DNA from: Bacteroidia bacterium
Lineage (GTDB): Bacteria; Bacteroidota; Bacteroidia; Flavobacteriales; Flavobacteriaceae
Direction: 5' to 3'
Length of the DNA stretch: 64,000 nucleotides
Assembly (NCBI GenBank): GCA_030427735.1
Contig: JAUIBP010000002.1
Location: 1 to 64,000, forward strand
Under the pieces are notes generated by a model. The model was given only the letters and a program-made list of their open reading frames with translations, made no database searches and was not told the DNA's origin. Of this stretch, positions 19,003 through 26,024 are shown in pieces; the first letter of the stretch is position 1, and each line of letters begins with the position of its first letter. Made by a program: the position numbers and the translations under genes.

Positions 19003-19467
19003 ATGGAACAAAAAACAAACGTCATAGCCGAAGACGGTAAACAAGAAATTCTGATTACAAGAACTTTTGACTTGCCAGTAGAACTTTTGTTCAAAGCATA
19101 TACAGAACCAGAGTTAATCGAACAATGGATGGGAACAAAAGTGTTAAAATTAGACTTTCAGAAACACGGTAGTTTCCAATTCTCAACTTGCGACCCAAAA
19201 GGCAACCAAATTGGATTTAATGGCACAATACACGACTTCACAACAAACGAAAAAATCATAAGGACTTTTGAAATGGAAAATATGCCTTTTGGCGTTCAAC
19301 TTGAAATTTACGAGTTCGAGAATTTGACCGATAGCACAAGTAGATTAAAACAGAATGTAATCTATCAATCCGTAAACCACAGAGACCAAAATCTAAAACT
19401 TCCATTCAAGCAAGGTATCAATTGGGCACATAACCGATTGGAAGAAATATTGACAAAATCAAAATAA
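19003..19467 (+). CDS. SRPBCC (AHSA1/START-like) domain protein
   Basis: Protein of 154 residues with the Aha1/START-like fold: ITRTFDLPVELLFKAYTEPELIEQWMG near the N-terminus, FNGTIHDFTTNEKIIRTFEM in the middle, and the closing helix INWAHNRLEEIL. These proteins hold a hydrophobic ligand pocket of unknown substrate and are typically encoded directly after an ArsR regulator, as here (3 bp gap). Cytoplasmic; no signal peptide. Confidence 0.85.
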   Translation: MEQKTNVIAEDGKQEILITRTFDLPVELLFKAYTEPELIEQWMGTKVLKLDFQKHGSFQFSTCDPKGNQIGFNGTIHDFTTNEKIIRTFEMENMPFGVQLEIYEFENLTDSTSRLKQNVIYQSVNHRDQNLKLPFKQGINWAHNRLEEILTKSK

Positions 19468-19474
19468 CTGCAAA

Positions 19475-19864
19475 ATGACTAAAACGAAAAAAATAACCTA
19501 TTGGTTTTCAACAATCTTCCTATCATTCGGAATGTTGGCTGGCGGAATACAGCAAATGCTTCAAATTGGTGGATACAATGAAATAGTTACCCAACTTGGC
19601 TACCCACTCTACTTGTTGTCAATTCTCGGAACTTGGAAAATCTTGGGCGTAATCGCCATTTTAATCCCTAAAAAACCTTTGCTAAAAGAATGGGCTTATG
19701 CGGGTTTTTTCTTTGCAATGTCAGGAGCAACCATTTCACATTTGGCAGTTGGACAACCCATAACAGAAGCATTACCTTCAATTATTTTGCTTTTGGTAAC
19801 TATTACGTCTTGGTATTTCAGACTGAACGACCGAAAAATTATTGAACTGAAAAAACAAAATTAA
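19475..19864 (+). CDS. DoxX-like integral membrane protein
   Basis: Protein of 129 residues with four predicted transmembrane segments, starting ITYWFSTIFLSFGMLAGGIQ and including LLSILGTWKILGVIAILIP. This is the pattern of small DoxX-like proteins that accompany ArsR-SRPBCC operons. Third gene of the operon, 7 bp after the SRPBCC gene. The physiological role of these homologues is unknown. Confidence 0.8.
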   Translation: MTKTKKITYWFSTIFLSFGMLAGGIQQMLQIGGYNEIVTQLGYPLYLLSILGTWKILGVIAILIPKKPLLKEWAYAGFFFAMSGATISHLAVGQPITEALPSIILLLVTITSWYFRLNDRKIIELKKQN

Positions 19865-19866
19865 AA

Positions 19867-20445
19867 ATGGAAAAAGTTGACAGATACATAGAAAAAATCA
19901 AGAATTGGAAAGAAGAAAGCATTTTACTTCGAGAAATTTGCTTGGAATGTGGACTTGACGAAGATTTTAAATGGATGCACCCTTGCTATACTTTTCAAGG
20001 CAAGAACATAGTTCTTATCCACGGATTTAAAGAATATTGTGCTTTACTTTTTCACAAGGGAGCATTGCTAAATGATACCGAAAATATTTTGGTGCAACAG
20101 ACCGAAAACGTACAATCGGCTCGACAAATACGATTTTCGGATAAAACCCAAATCAATGACTTGAAAGGAGTTATCAAAGCCTATATTTTTGAAGCAATAG
20201 AGGTAGAAAAAGCAGGTTTGGAAGTTAAAATGAAAAAGACTTCTGAATATATAATGCCCGAAGAACTTGAACAAGAATTTGAGAACGACTCGGATTTTAA
20301 AACTGCATTTTACAACCTGACACCAGGACGACAAAGGGGTTATTTGCTATATTTTTCAGAAGCCAAACAATCCAAAACAAGAAGTTCGAGAATTGAAAAG
20401 GCGAAACCGAAAATCTTTAAGGGAAAGGGACATAACGATCAATGA
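19867..20445 (+). CDS. YdeI/OmdA-like DUF1801-type protein
   Basis: Protein of 192 residues. The N-terminal part carries the DUF1801-like pattern (DEDFKWMHPCYTFQGKNIVL, then LLFHKGALL) and the C-terminal part the OmdA/YdeI-like helical region (MPEELEQEFENDSDF, LTPGRQRGYLLYFSEAKQSK, then a basic tail). Members are small cytosolic proteins linked to stress tolerance, with unclear chemistry. It starts 2 bp after the DoxX-like gene and closes the operon, followed by a convergent hairpin. Confidence 0.8.
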   Translation: MEKVDRYIEKIKNWKEESILLREICLECGLDEDFKWMHPCYTFQGKNIVLIHGFKEYCALLFHKGALLNDTENILVQQTENVQSARQIRFSDKTQINDLKGVIKAYIFEAIEVEKAGLEVKMKKTSEYIMPEELEQEFENDSDFKTAFYNLTPGRQRGYLLYFSEAKQSKTRSSRIEKAKPKIFKGKGHNDQ

Positions 20446-20474
20446 GAACTTCTAAGTTTAGGTAATTAAATCGA

Positions 20475-20501
20475 AGCTGTTCATTTTCTACATGAACAGC
20501 T
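20475..20501. terminator. hairpin between convergent YdeI-like and glycosyltransferase genes
   Basis: Arms AGCTGTTCA (20475-20483) and TGAACAGCT (20493-20501) form a perfect 9-bp stem with a 9-base loop. Its right arm covers the last codons of the leftward glycosyltransferase gene. A weak T-run follows rightward, so it may terminate the ArsR operon. Confidence 0.5.
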
Positions 20502-21648
20502 CTTTATAAATCTCCATTGTAGTTTTATTATAGCTCCAGTTCTTCCACGCATACTTTAAGGCTTCTCGACCAATGTCGGTGCGTAATTGAGTATCGGTAA
20601 TCAATTTCTGTAATTGCTCATTCCACTCATTTTCATCTTTGGCAAGCATTCCATTTTCACCGTGTTTGATGATTTCAGAATAAGGGAAAACAACAGAACT
20701 AATCACCGGAATAGCGAATGCAGCAGCCTCTAAATACTTTATAAAGGATTTTCCTTCTGTGTTGAATGGATGGTCGTTCATGGGATGAAGTATTACATCC
20801 AAAGCGAGCTTATTTAACTTGGTTGGATATTCTAAAAAGGACACCGGCTTCACGAATTTAAAGGGTAGGTCACTAAGGCTGTTTTCGTCTTTGAGTTTTC
20901 CGTTCCAACCAAAAATGAAGAGTTCTGCATTATGGTCTTTCAATACATCCTGTAAAACAGGTAAAATGCTTTTCACATCTTCGGATTGTGAAGGATTGGT
21001 AATGATTCCCAGTCTTACAGTTTTACCATTGTTCTTGTTGATTTGAGGAACTTCGGCATAAGCTTGATTAGAAAGTAAGTTGGGAACAAAAGCAAACATC
21101 GGATCCGAATCAGGAAAAGCTTCTTCCAACTTATCTTCAATGGCTTCCAGTATGCCATTGGTAGGAGCTGTTATCACATCCATTTTGGAAAGGTTCTCCA
21201 ATAGCTTTTCTAGTTGCTCTTTGGGGAACTTTTTTATTCCGGGATGATAGTCAGGGAAATTGAAATAATGACAATCAACATCCATTACAAACTGAATACG
21301 GTCGTTAATAGAAACAATACCTTCAATGATCGGTTGAATATCTGTAAAGAAGGCAGGAAATACGATGTAGTCAGCCCAATGAATTAACCTTTCATCAACT
21401 GGAGTATCGTATTCATCATACTTCTTATTGAAGTTCCATTTGTGAATTTGATTGACAATAGCTTTATGCGACTTGGTTTTGTTGAGTTCCAAGGCAGGTG
21501 CTATCATTCTGTAATAACCCGAAGCATTCATACAAGGAGCAACATACAATACATGTACTTTTTCAGCTTCATCTTGTAGTTCAGGGTATTTTTCCTCAAA
21601 GGAAAGAGAGCTGTTTAATCGCTCTAATAGTTCTTTTACATTTCTCAT
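20488..21648 (-). CDS. GT4-like glycosyltransferase
   Basis: Protein of 386 residues with a GT-B arrangement: an N-terminal Rossmann start VHVLYVAPCMNASGYYRMIA (31-50), then the C-terminal nucleotide-sugar domain with RLGIITNPSQSEDVKSILPV, DVILHPMNDHPFN, YLEAAAFAIPVISS and KHGENGML, which correspond to the GT4 acceptor loop and E-x7-E region. It lacks a membrane anchor or signal peptide. It overlaps the 92-residue gene by 4 bp (ATGA), so it is part of the element's minus-strand operon and not random cargo. The substrate could be cell-surface glycan, a protein or modified DNA bases; the sequence does not tell. Confidence 0.78.
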   Translation of the reverse strand: MRNVKELLERLNSSLSFEEKYPELQDEAEKVHVLYVAPCMNASGYYRMIAPALELNKTKSHKAIVNQIHKWNFNKKYDEYDTPVDERLIHWADYIVFPAFFTDIQPIIEGIVSINDRIQFVMDVDCHYFNFPDYHPGIKKFPKEQLEKLLENLSKMDVITAPTNGILEAIEDKLEEAFPDSDPMFAFVPNLLSNQAYAEVPQINKNNGKTVRLGIITNPSQSEDVKSILPVLQDVLKDHNAELFIFGWNGKLKDENSLSDLPFKFVKPVSFLEYPTKLNKLALDVILHPMNDHPFNTEGKSFIKYLEAAAFAIPVISSVVFPYSEIIKHGENGMLAKDENEWNEQLQKLITDTQLRTDIGREALKYAWKNWSYNKTTMEIYKELFM

Positions 21649-21923
21649 GAGTTCACGTCTTTTTTTACCGGAGTTCCCTCGAAATACTTTTCAATCTCGT
21701 TACCGGTTTGTTTGTCATAAATGATGGCTGCATCGGCTTTTGTGCCGTATTCAGTTACTTTCTTTCTAAGTCTTGCTAGACCTAAATGTCGGTCCAGGAA
21801 CTTGGAATACTTGTGCTTCCAGTCTAGTGACCATAGTGTTCTCACATTGCCATCTTTGAAATAGATGAGCAGTTTTGAAAGGGAATCCCTTTTCAATTTC
21901 CATCCTCCTTGGGGTGCTGTCAT
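21645..21923 (-). CDS. small protein of unknown function
   Basis: Protein of 92 residues, basic, with a central segment DGNVRTLWSLDWKHKYSKFL followed by LGLARLRKKV. It overlaps both neighbours by 4 bp (ATGA), so translation is coupled with the 159-residue protein before it and the glycosyltransferase after it. No family recognised. Confidence 0.6.
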   Translation of the reverse strand: MTAPQGGWKLKRDSLSKLLIYFKDGNVRTLWSLDWKHKYSKFLDRHLGLARLRKKVTEYGTKADAAIIYDKQTGNEIEKYFEGTPVKKDVNS

Positions 21924-22399
21924 GGTTTGAATTGTTTTATTAATGTTTTTAATGGAATAAGGCTATGGTACTTTTCACCATGGCACAGAAAAACCTTTAC
22001 AAGGTTGTCTTGAAGCTGAATTTTAGCATTGACCTTTTTAGTGGGGATGGCATGGGCAATAGCGAGGTGCTGCAAATAATCACTCACACGCTTTTCAACA
22101 ATAGGCTGTAAACCCAATGCTGTTGCCATACCTTCACCTGCAAAAAAGTCGATTAACTCAGGAGTGGGAATAGCATAAAGCAATGCCTTGTCGGTTATCA
22201 ATCGGGCTTTGCATAGTTTGTTCTGCAAGCCGATTTCTACAATCATATCTTCTTTAGAAAGTCGATAATTCTTGGATTGCACCTGAAAATAGCCGTGTAC
22301 ATTGCTAATGACTTTCTTTTCGTAGCCAAAAACATCTATGGTTACATTCTCCATATAGTTTTTAAGGCTCTCTTTGATTCCTTTTTTCTTTCCTAGCAT
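21920..22399 (-). CDS. protein of unknown function
   Basis: Protein of 159 residues from the ATG at 22399, which lies 2 bp after the stop of the initiator-like gene; an upstream Met would overlap that gene by about 100 bp and is not favoured. It looks like a mixed alpha-beta protein (FGYEKKVISNVHGYFQVQ, then LIPLKTLIKQFKP at the end). Family not recognised. Confidence 0.6.
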   Translation of the reverse strand: MLGKKKGIKESLKNYMENVTIDVFGYEKKVISNVHGYFQVQSKNYRLSKEDMIVEIGLQNKLCKARLITDKALLYAIPTPELIDFFAGEGMATALGLQPIVEKRVSDYLQHLAIAHAIPTKKVNAKIQLQDNLVKVFLCHGEKYHSLIPLKTLIKQFKP

Positions 22400-22401
22400 A
22401 T

Positions 22402-23670
22402 CTATCTGATTTGATGAATAACTTCCGGTTTTAGCACCGCTGCATGAAATAGGTGCAATAGAGATTGATCGCCCAGTTTGCCGATTCGTGTTTCGCATTC
22501 TCGATACACCTGAAGCGAAGACTTTCGATTGGAATCAGTCTTTTTCTCGTTGTTCAGGTATTTTTTGATTTGAGCATGGAGAATGAGCTTTTTGCGGACT
22601 TCCTCTTTGCGTTCCAAGTGTTTTTGGAGCCACTTTTTGGTTCCTGTGAATCCGGAAGGGTTATTGGTATCGAAATAGCGATATGGAAGTTGAACGAATC
22701 GCTTTTCAGGATCCTTGGCAACAAAATCTCGAACGAGGTAAACCCGTTCACAATAATTTTGATGCACATTGGATAAAAACTTGTCGGAAACCGGCTCGTA
22801 CCACTTGATAAGCAGCTCTTTGGCTTGGTTTTCCTGGAATTCCGTCAGAAAAACATCCCTGTACAAAAGGTTTTTCGCCAGTTTCCACAAGCTTTCTGCA
22901 TAAAAATTAAGGGAAGTGCTGCGAGCCGAACCGTCCTGTTGTTTCCAGTTTTGTTCATTAATGGCTCGCTTCCGCACTTTTTCCCCGGTATCGTTGGAAA
23001 TTTTCGCATCTTTTTCCCCGGTGTTTCCAGTTAAAATGTTTCCAGTAGGGTAACCTGCTTTATTTAAAATTTCCGTGAGCGATAGCGAACTCCGATTTCT
23101 TTGGTTGCCAGTTCTTCTCTGATCAGGAGATGAACCGTTGGAGTTATCTACACCTATTATTAAATTATTTTTATTGTAACTATTGTTTCTAGTGTATGTA
23201 TGAGGACAATTTGTCGTACCTTCATTTTTAATTGATTGATTTTCAAGGTCTTTTTGTTTTGCTTCCTGCAACTCCTTTTCGGCTTCCAAAAGGTCTTTTC
23301 GACACCTTGCTAACAGTATTTTAGGGTTTATCAACAACTCATATCCGCTATTGCTTCCGCAAAATTCCTTGCCTGTAATAATACCTGCCTCTTGTAGCTT
23401 GATGATATGTCTTTGGATGGTTCTTGGGCTAACCTTTACTAATCCTGCTAACTGTGAGTTGTTTGTTTTCAGAGCCGGCAGGTTTTCAGCCGTTAGCTCC
23501 ATTATGCCATTTGCCTTGATTAAGAAGGCTCCGTAAATGCGAATAATTTCCTTGGCAGTAAGGAGTACGCTTGCTTTAATCTTATCCGATAAAGCCTCAT
23601 GCGAATCGTTGTGGTATTCCACGAACTGATCCAGTGCTTTATAGGAGATTGAATAATTGATGACCAACAT
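22402..23670 (-). CDS. winged-helix replication-initiator-like protein
   Basis: Protein of 422 residues from the ATG at 23670 (11 bp after the preceding stop); a longer frame from 23772 would overlap that gene and is unlikely. Residues about 60-110 form a winged-helix domain (NSQLAGLVKVSPRTIQRHII, then LQEAGIITGKEF). A long polar linker follows and then a helical C-terminal domain with YRDVFLTEFQENQAKELLIK. This layout resembles plasmid or phage replication initiator and helicase-loader proteins, but no diagnostic catalytic motif is present. The position at the head of the element's module supports a replication or regulatory role. Moderate confidence. Confidence 0.6.
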   Translation of the reverse strand: MLVINYSISYKALDQFVEYHNDSHEALSDKIKASVLLTAKEIIRIYGAFLIKANGIMELTAENLPALKTNNSQLAGLVKVSPRTIQRHIIKLQEAGIITGKEFCGSNSGYELLINPKILLARCRKDLLEAEKELQEAKQKDLENQSIKNEGTTNCPHTYTRNNSYNKNNLIIGVDNSNGSSPDQRRTGNQRNRSSLSLTEILNKAGYPTGNILTGNTGEKDAKISNDTGEKVRKRAINEQNWKQQDGSARSTSLNFYAESLWKLAKNLLYRDVFLTEFQENQAKELLIKWYEPVSDKFLSNVHQNYCERVYLVRDFVAKDPEKRFVQLPYRYFDTNNPSGFTGTKKWLQKHLERKEEVRKKLILHAQIKKYLNNEKKTDSNRKSSLQVYRECETRIGKLGDQSLLHLFHAAVLKPEVIHQIR

Positions 23671-23681
23671 GATGTTATATT

Positions 23682-24011
23682 TTAAATGACCTGAGCAATC
23701 GCTCGATATATTCCAAAGGGTTTTAAGTCCAGGTTCGTGGCTTGTCTTACCAACCGGAATCGTTTCACCCAAATAATTTCTTGATAGGAAGTGGTAATGT
23801 CTGCTGCATCGAACTGTGCAACATAAATGCTGTGACCTTGCTTATAGAAGGGTAAAGGGTCCTTATAAAGCATGCAGCCTAGTTCGGATTGAAAGTTGTG
23901 CCAATCACCATCCTTCACACCTTTAGGAAGACTGAATTGCAGGCGATCTTCTTCTAGTGAATGCCCTTCACCAGTCAAAACCTTGAAAAACATATTAGCA
24001 GGTCTGACCAT
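23682..24011 (-). CDS. protein of unknown function
   Basis: Protein of 109 residues, with SLEEDRLQFSLPKGVKDGD, YKQGHSIYVAQFD and a basic C-terminus. It overlaps the 34-codon ORF before it by 17 bp and is followed after 11 bp by the initiator-like gene. No motif recognised. Confidence 0.55.
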   Translation of the reverse strand: MVRPANMFFKVLTGEGHSLEEDRLQFSLPKGVKDGDWHNFQSELGCMLYKDPLPFYKQGHSIYVAQFDAADITTSYQEIIWVKRFRLVRQATNLDLKPFGIYRAIAQVI

Positions 24012-24099
24012 AAGAAGCGTTTGTTTCCTTTACCTGTTCAATCAATGCTTTTAACTCCGTTAGGAAAGCATGATATTTACTATTTTGTATAACTTTCAT
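23995..24099 (-). CDS. 34-residue small ORF
   Basis: ATG at 24099 to TAA at 23995, encoding 34 residues beginning MKVIQNSKYHAFLTELKALI, an amphipathic helix. It fills the gap between the 80-residue HTH gene (8 bp before) and the 109-residue gene (17 bp overlap), which is why it is taken as probably translated. No family can be assigned at this length. Confidence 0.4.
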   Translation of the reverse strand: MKVIQNSKYHAFLTELKALIEQVKETNASYGQTC

Positions 24100-24107
24100 A
24101 AGCAGAA

Positions 24108-24350
24108 TTAGTATTCTTTGTTTAGCACATCTTCGGCATGACGTTTCAATTCAGCACGCTTTTCTTTCATTTCTTGGATGATTAGCCAACCCTCTTTCCA
24201 AATTTTTTCAGCGAGATGAAGACGTATTTCTTCTCCTTCCAAAAACTTGTAAATAGTTGGTCGTGAGATACCTGTACGGCTTTTTATCATCTGTATTCCT
24301 TTTAAAGGAAGTTCATCTTTGAACGCTTTTACTTCTTCTCGTGTAAACAT
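24108..24350 (-). CDS. small helix-turn-helix protein
   Basis: Protein of 80 residues with an N-terminal helix-turn-helix (LKGIQMIKSRTGISRPTIYK, then FLEGEEIRLHLAEKIW) and a charged helix at the C-terminus. It is divergent from the XRE-type regulator across the palindromic promoter, the layout of a two-regulator switch, so it may act like a Cro or excisionase-type regulator of the element. Direct evidence is limited to the motif. Confidence 0.68.
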   Translation of the reverse strand: MFTREEVKAFKDELPLKGIQMIKSRTGISRPTIYKFLEGEEIRLHLAEKIWKEGWLIIQEMKEKRAELKRHAEDVLNKEY

Positions 24351-24465
24351 GTTGTAAATATTTTGTAAATTTGTTTACCTTTAATAAATAAAAATATCTA
24401 TCTTTGCTGCAAAGATATACTAAAATAGTAAACTAATACAAATTAAATTGATAAAATGGTAAATT
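24351..24465. promoter_or_regulatory. divergent promoter/operator region of the element
   Basis: The 115 bases between the two regulators hold a perfect 9-bp palindrome (24399-24417) with a one-base centre, and several GTAAA/TTTAC half-sites on both sides (TTGTAAATATTTTGTAAATT up to 24371, GTTTACC, AGTAAACT, GGTAAATT). Repeated half-sites suit cooperative binding by the regulators encoded on either side. Confidence 0.55.
24399..24417. promoter_or_regulatory. palindrome containing -7 boxes facing both ways
   Basis: TATCTTTGC, then T, then GCAAAGATA. Each arm is a TAnnTTTG-type -7 box, one for each direction. For the leftward promoter a CAAA (-33 on the minus strand) lies at 24439-24442, 21 bases away. 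For the rightward one a TTTG lies at 24370-24373, 25 bases away, which is long. Two back-to-back promoters sharing one dyad would exclude each other. Confidence 0.55.
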
Positions 24466-25071
24466 ATGGTTGATAAGGAAATTACCAGAGAGATGCTGAA
24501 TGAGCGATATGTATCTGCAATAGAACATCTTATGCGAGTGCATACGCTTAAAAATCAGCGTGAATTTTCTGCTAAAATGGAAGAGAATCCCACGGTGTTT
24601 TCTCAAATTAAGTCAGGAAACAGGAATGCTTCACTCACACAGTTAACTAAAATTGTAAACGATTTCGACCTGAATGCAAACTATTTTCTAAAGTTTGAGA
24701 ATCAAAAGGAGCCAATCGAATACAGTGAACTGAATATTAACCCAACAATTTCAGGGGATAATCAGGATGTGATGGTTGGAAAGAATGTCTCTAAAAATGA
24801 TGGTGTTGTTCACGGAGACTTCTATAATGTAGAGAAGCTAATTAATCAGGCTCCACCGGAATTACGAGAACACATAAGGCAGTTGCAAACCAAGTATGAG
24901 CTGTTAGAAAAAGAAAACAGCAAATTCAAGGACGAAGTCAGCGAATTAAAAAAAATAATCGCAAACATGACTTCACAGCTCAATGACGCACATGCTCAGA
25001 TCAAAGAAAAGGACGAGCGTTTGTATCAGGCACAATGCGAACTGATAGAAGTGTACAAAAAGAAAAAGTAG
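24466..25071 (+). CDS. XRE-like helix-turn-helix regulator with coiled-coil C-terminus
   Basis: Protein of 201 residues. Residues about 15-75 form an XRE/lambda-repressor-like helix-turn-helix (LKNQREFSAKMEENPTVFSQ, then IKSGNRNASLTQLTKIVNDF). A polar linker follows (SGDNQDVMVGKNVS), and from about 130 there is a long coiled coil (KYELLEKENSKFKDEVSELK). It is the first gene of the rightward block that ends in the recombinase and faces the small HTH gene across the palindrome, which suits a master repressor. No peptidase-like domain as in CI proteins is present. Confidence 0.78.
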   Translation: MVDKEITREMLNERYVSAIEHLMRVHTLKNQREFSAKMEENPTVFSQIKSGNRNASLTQLTKIVNDFDLNANYFLKFENQKEPIEYSELNINPTISGDNQDVMVGKNVSKNDGVVHGDFYNVEKLINQAPPELREHIRQLQTKYELLEKENSKFKDEVSELKKIIANMTSQLNDAHAQIKEKDERLYQAQCELIEVYKKKK

Positions 25072-25075
25072 GATT

Positions 25076-25738
25076 ATGAAGAGCAATAATCACATAACAG
25101 CAAGTCAAGCTCCATTAGAGCAATTGCTTTTTTGTTTACGAAACAAAAAAGTGGACTGTGTTTTATTGTCTTCTGATCAAAAAGTAAGTCTTTCATTTAT
25201 TGATAGTATTAATAAAGCAATTCTGTTTCAAGCGACCGAGTTTCAATTAAACGAAGCTGCCATTCAGGAATTATCGTCATCGCTTAACGAACAAACTAAC
25301 AGAAATGGTATATGGCTTAGTTATTTAGAAAGTCGTGTATTAGACGTGTTGGTTAGTGAAAAGGCGGTTCTGCTTATCATTAATAAGAACGGTCAATTGC
25401 TTACTGGATTAAAAGGTATTGGGTATTTCGTTATCCACCTTTCTGAACTGATTCAGGAAACCTTTCCGGGAATCTATCAATTAGCAAAGGAATTGAATCT
25501 AATAGCCATTGAGCCAAAGGAATCAAAAGCATTGGATTTTATTCACAACAAAAACTACCATAGTGTTAAAGTAATCAAACGTAAAGGTGAGCTCGATAGA
25601 GTGGAATGTGAAGAGAAAATGCCAATTGACAAAAGGGTAATTGACATAATGAGAGATGCAGCCTTCCAAAGTATTTCCATCAACCAGGAAGACGGCAAGG
25701 CAGTACATATTAATAGAGTAGTAAAACAAAAGTTATGA
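25076..25738 (+). CDS. protein of unknown function
   Basis: Protein of 220 residues, mixed alpha-beta, with LEQLLFCLRNKKVDCVLLSS near the start and VISIDSIN-like strands after it, and a C-terminal segment PIDKRVIDIMRDAAFQSISI. It lies 4 bp after the repressor-like gene and its stop overlaps (ATGA) the start of a 44-residue ORF, so it is part of the recombinase operon. Possibly a recombination or regulation accessory factor by position only. Confidence 0.58.
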   Translation: MKSNNHITASQAPLEQLLFCLRNKKVDCVLLSSDQKVSLSFIDSINKAILFQATEFQLNEAAIQELSSSLNEQTNRNGIWLSYLESRVLDVLVSEKAVLLIINKNGQLLTGLKGIGYFVIHLSELIQETFPGIYQLAKELNLIAIEPKESKALDFIHNKNYHSVKVIKRKGELDRVECEEKMPIDKRVIDIMRDAAFQSISINQEDGKAVHINRVVKQKL

Positions 25739-25869
25739 AAGCTTTGAGAAATATTCAGGCAACATCACAAACACTGGTCTTATCAAAAGATTTGAGGGAT
25801 TGGCGAAGTGAAGGAAAATGCAAACGAGAGAAAATGGATCTCATGCGGAAACGTATCGAAAAATTCTAA
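25735..25869 (+). CDS. 44-residue small basic ORF
   Basis: ATG at 25735 overlaps the stop of the preceding gene (ATGA) and the frame ends with TAA at 25867. The product begins MKALRNIQATSQTLVLSKDL and ends in a basic stretch (KCKREKMDLMRKRIEKF). Small basic proteins next to recombinases can be directionality factors, but this one is only inferred from coupling and charge. Confidence 0.4.
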   Translation: MKALRNIQATSQTLVLSKDLRDWRSEGKCKREKMDLMRKRIEKF

Positions 25870-25880
25870 AAGCAGAAAAA

Positions 25881-26024
25881 ATGACACCGGAGAGACTTAG
25901 AACTTTTCCGGGATTTGAAGAAATAAAGGAAGATGAAGCAAAACATGTAATTGAAACTTTAGAGTGTTTTTGTGGAATCATTGTAAAACATATATCGAAA
26001 AAAGAAGATTATGAAGAACCTTGA
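25881..26024 (+). CDS. 47-residue small ORF upstream of the recombinase
   Basis: From ATG at 25881, 11 bp after the previous stop, the frame encodes 47 residues beginning MTPERLRTFPGFEEIKEDEA and ending in a cysteine-containing helix region. An ATG at 25818 would extend it to 68 residues but overlaps the 44-residue ORF. Its end overlaps the recombinase start by 14 bp, suggesting coupled translation. Function unknown. Confidence 0.5.
   Translation: MTPERLRTFPGFEEIKEDEAKHVIETLECFCGIIVKHISKKEDYEEP

Noticed and set aside
23671-23772. Upstream extensions of the initiator-like gene (and similarly of folK, pdxJ, DUF2797, bamA)
   Set aside because: The longer frames overlap neighbours or add non-conserved residues; internal ATG or TTG codons give tidy spacing and normal N-termini.
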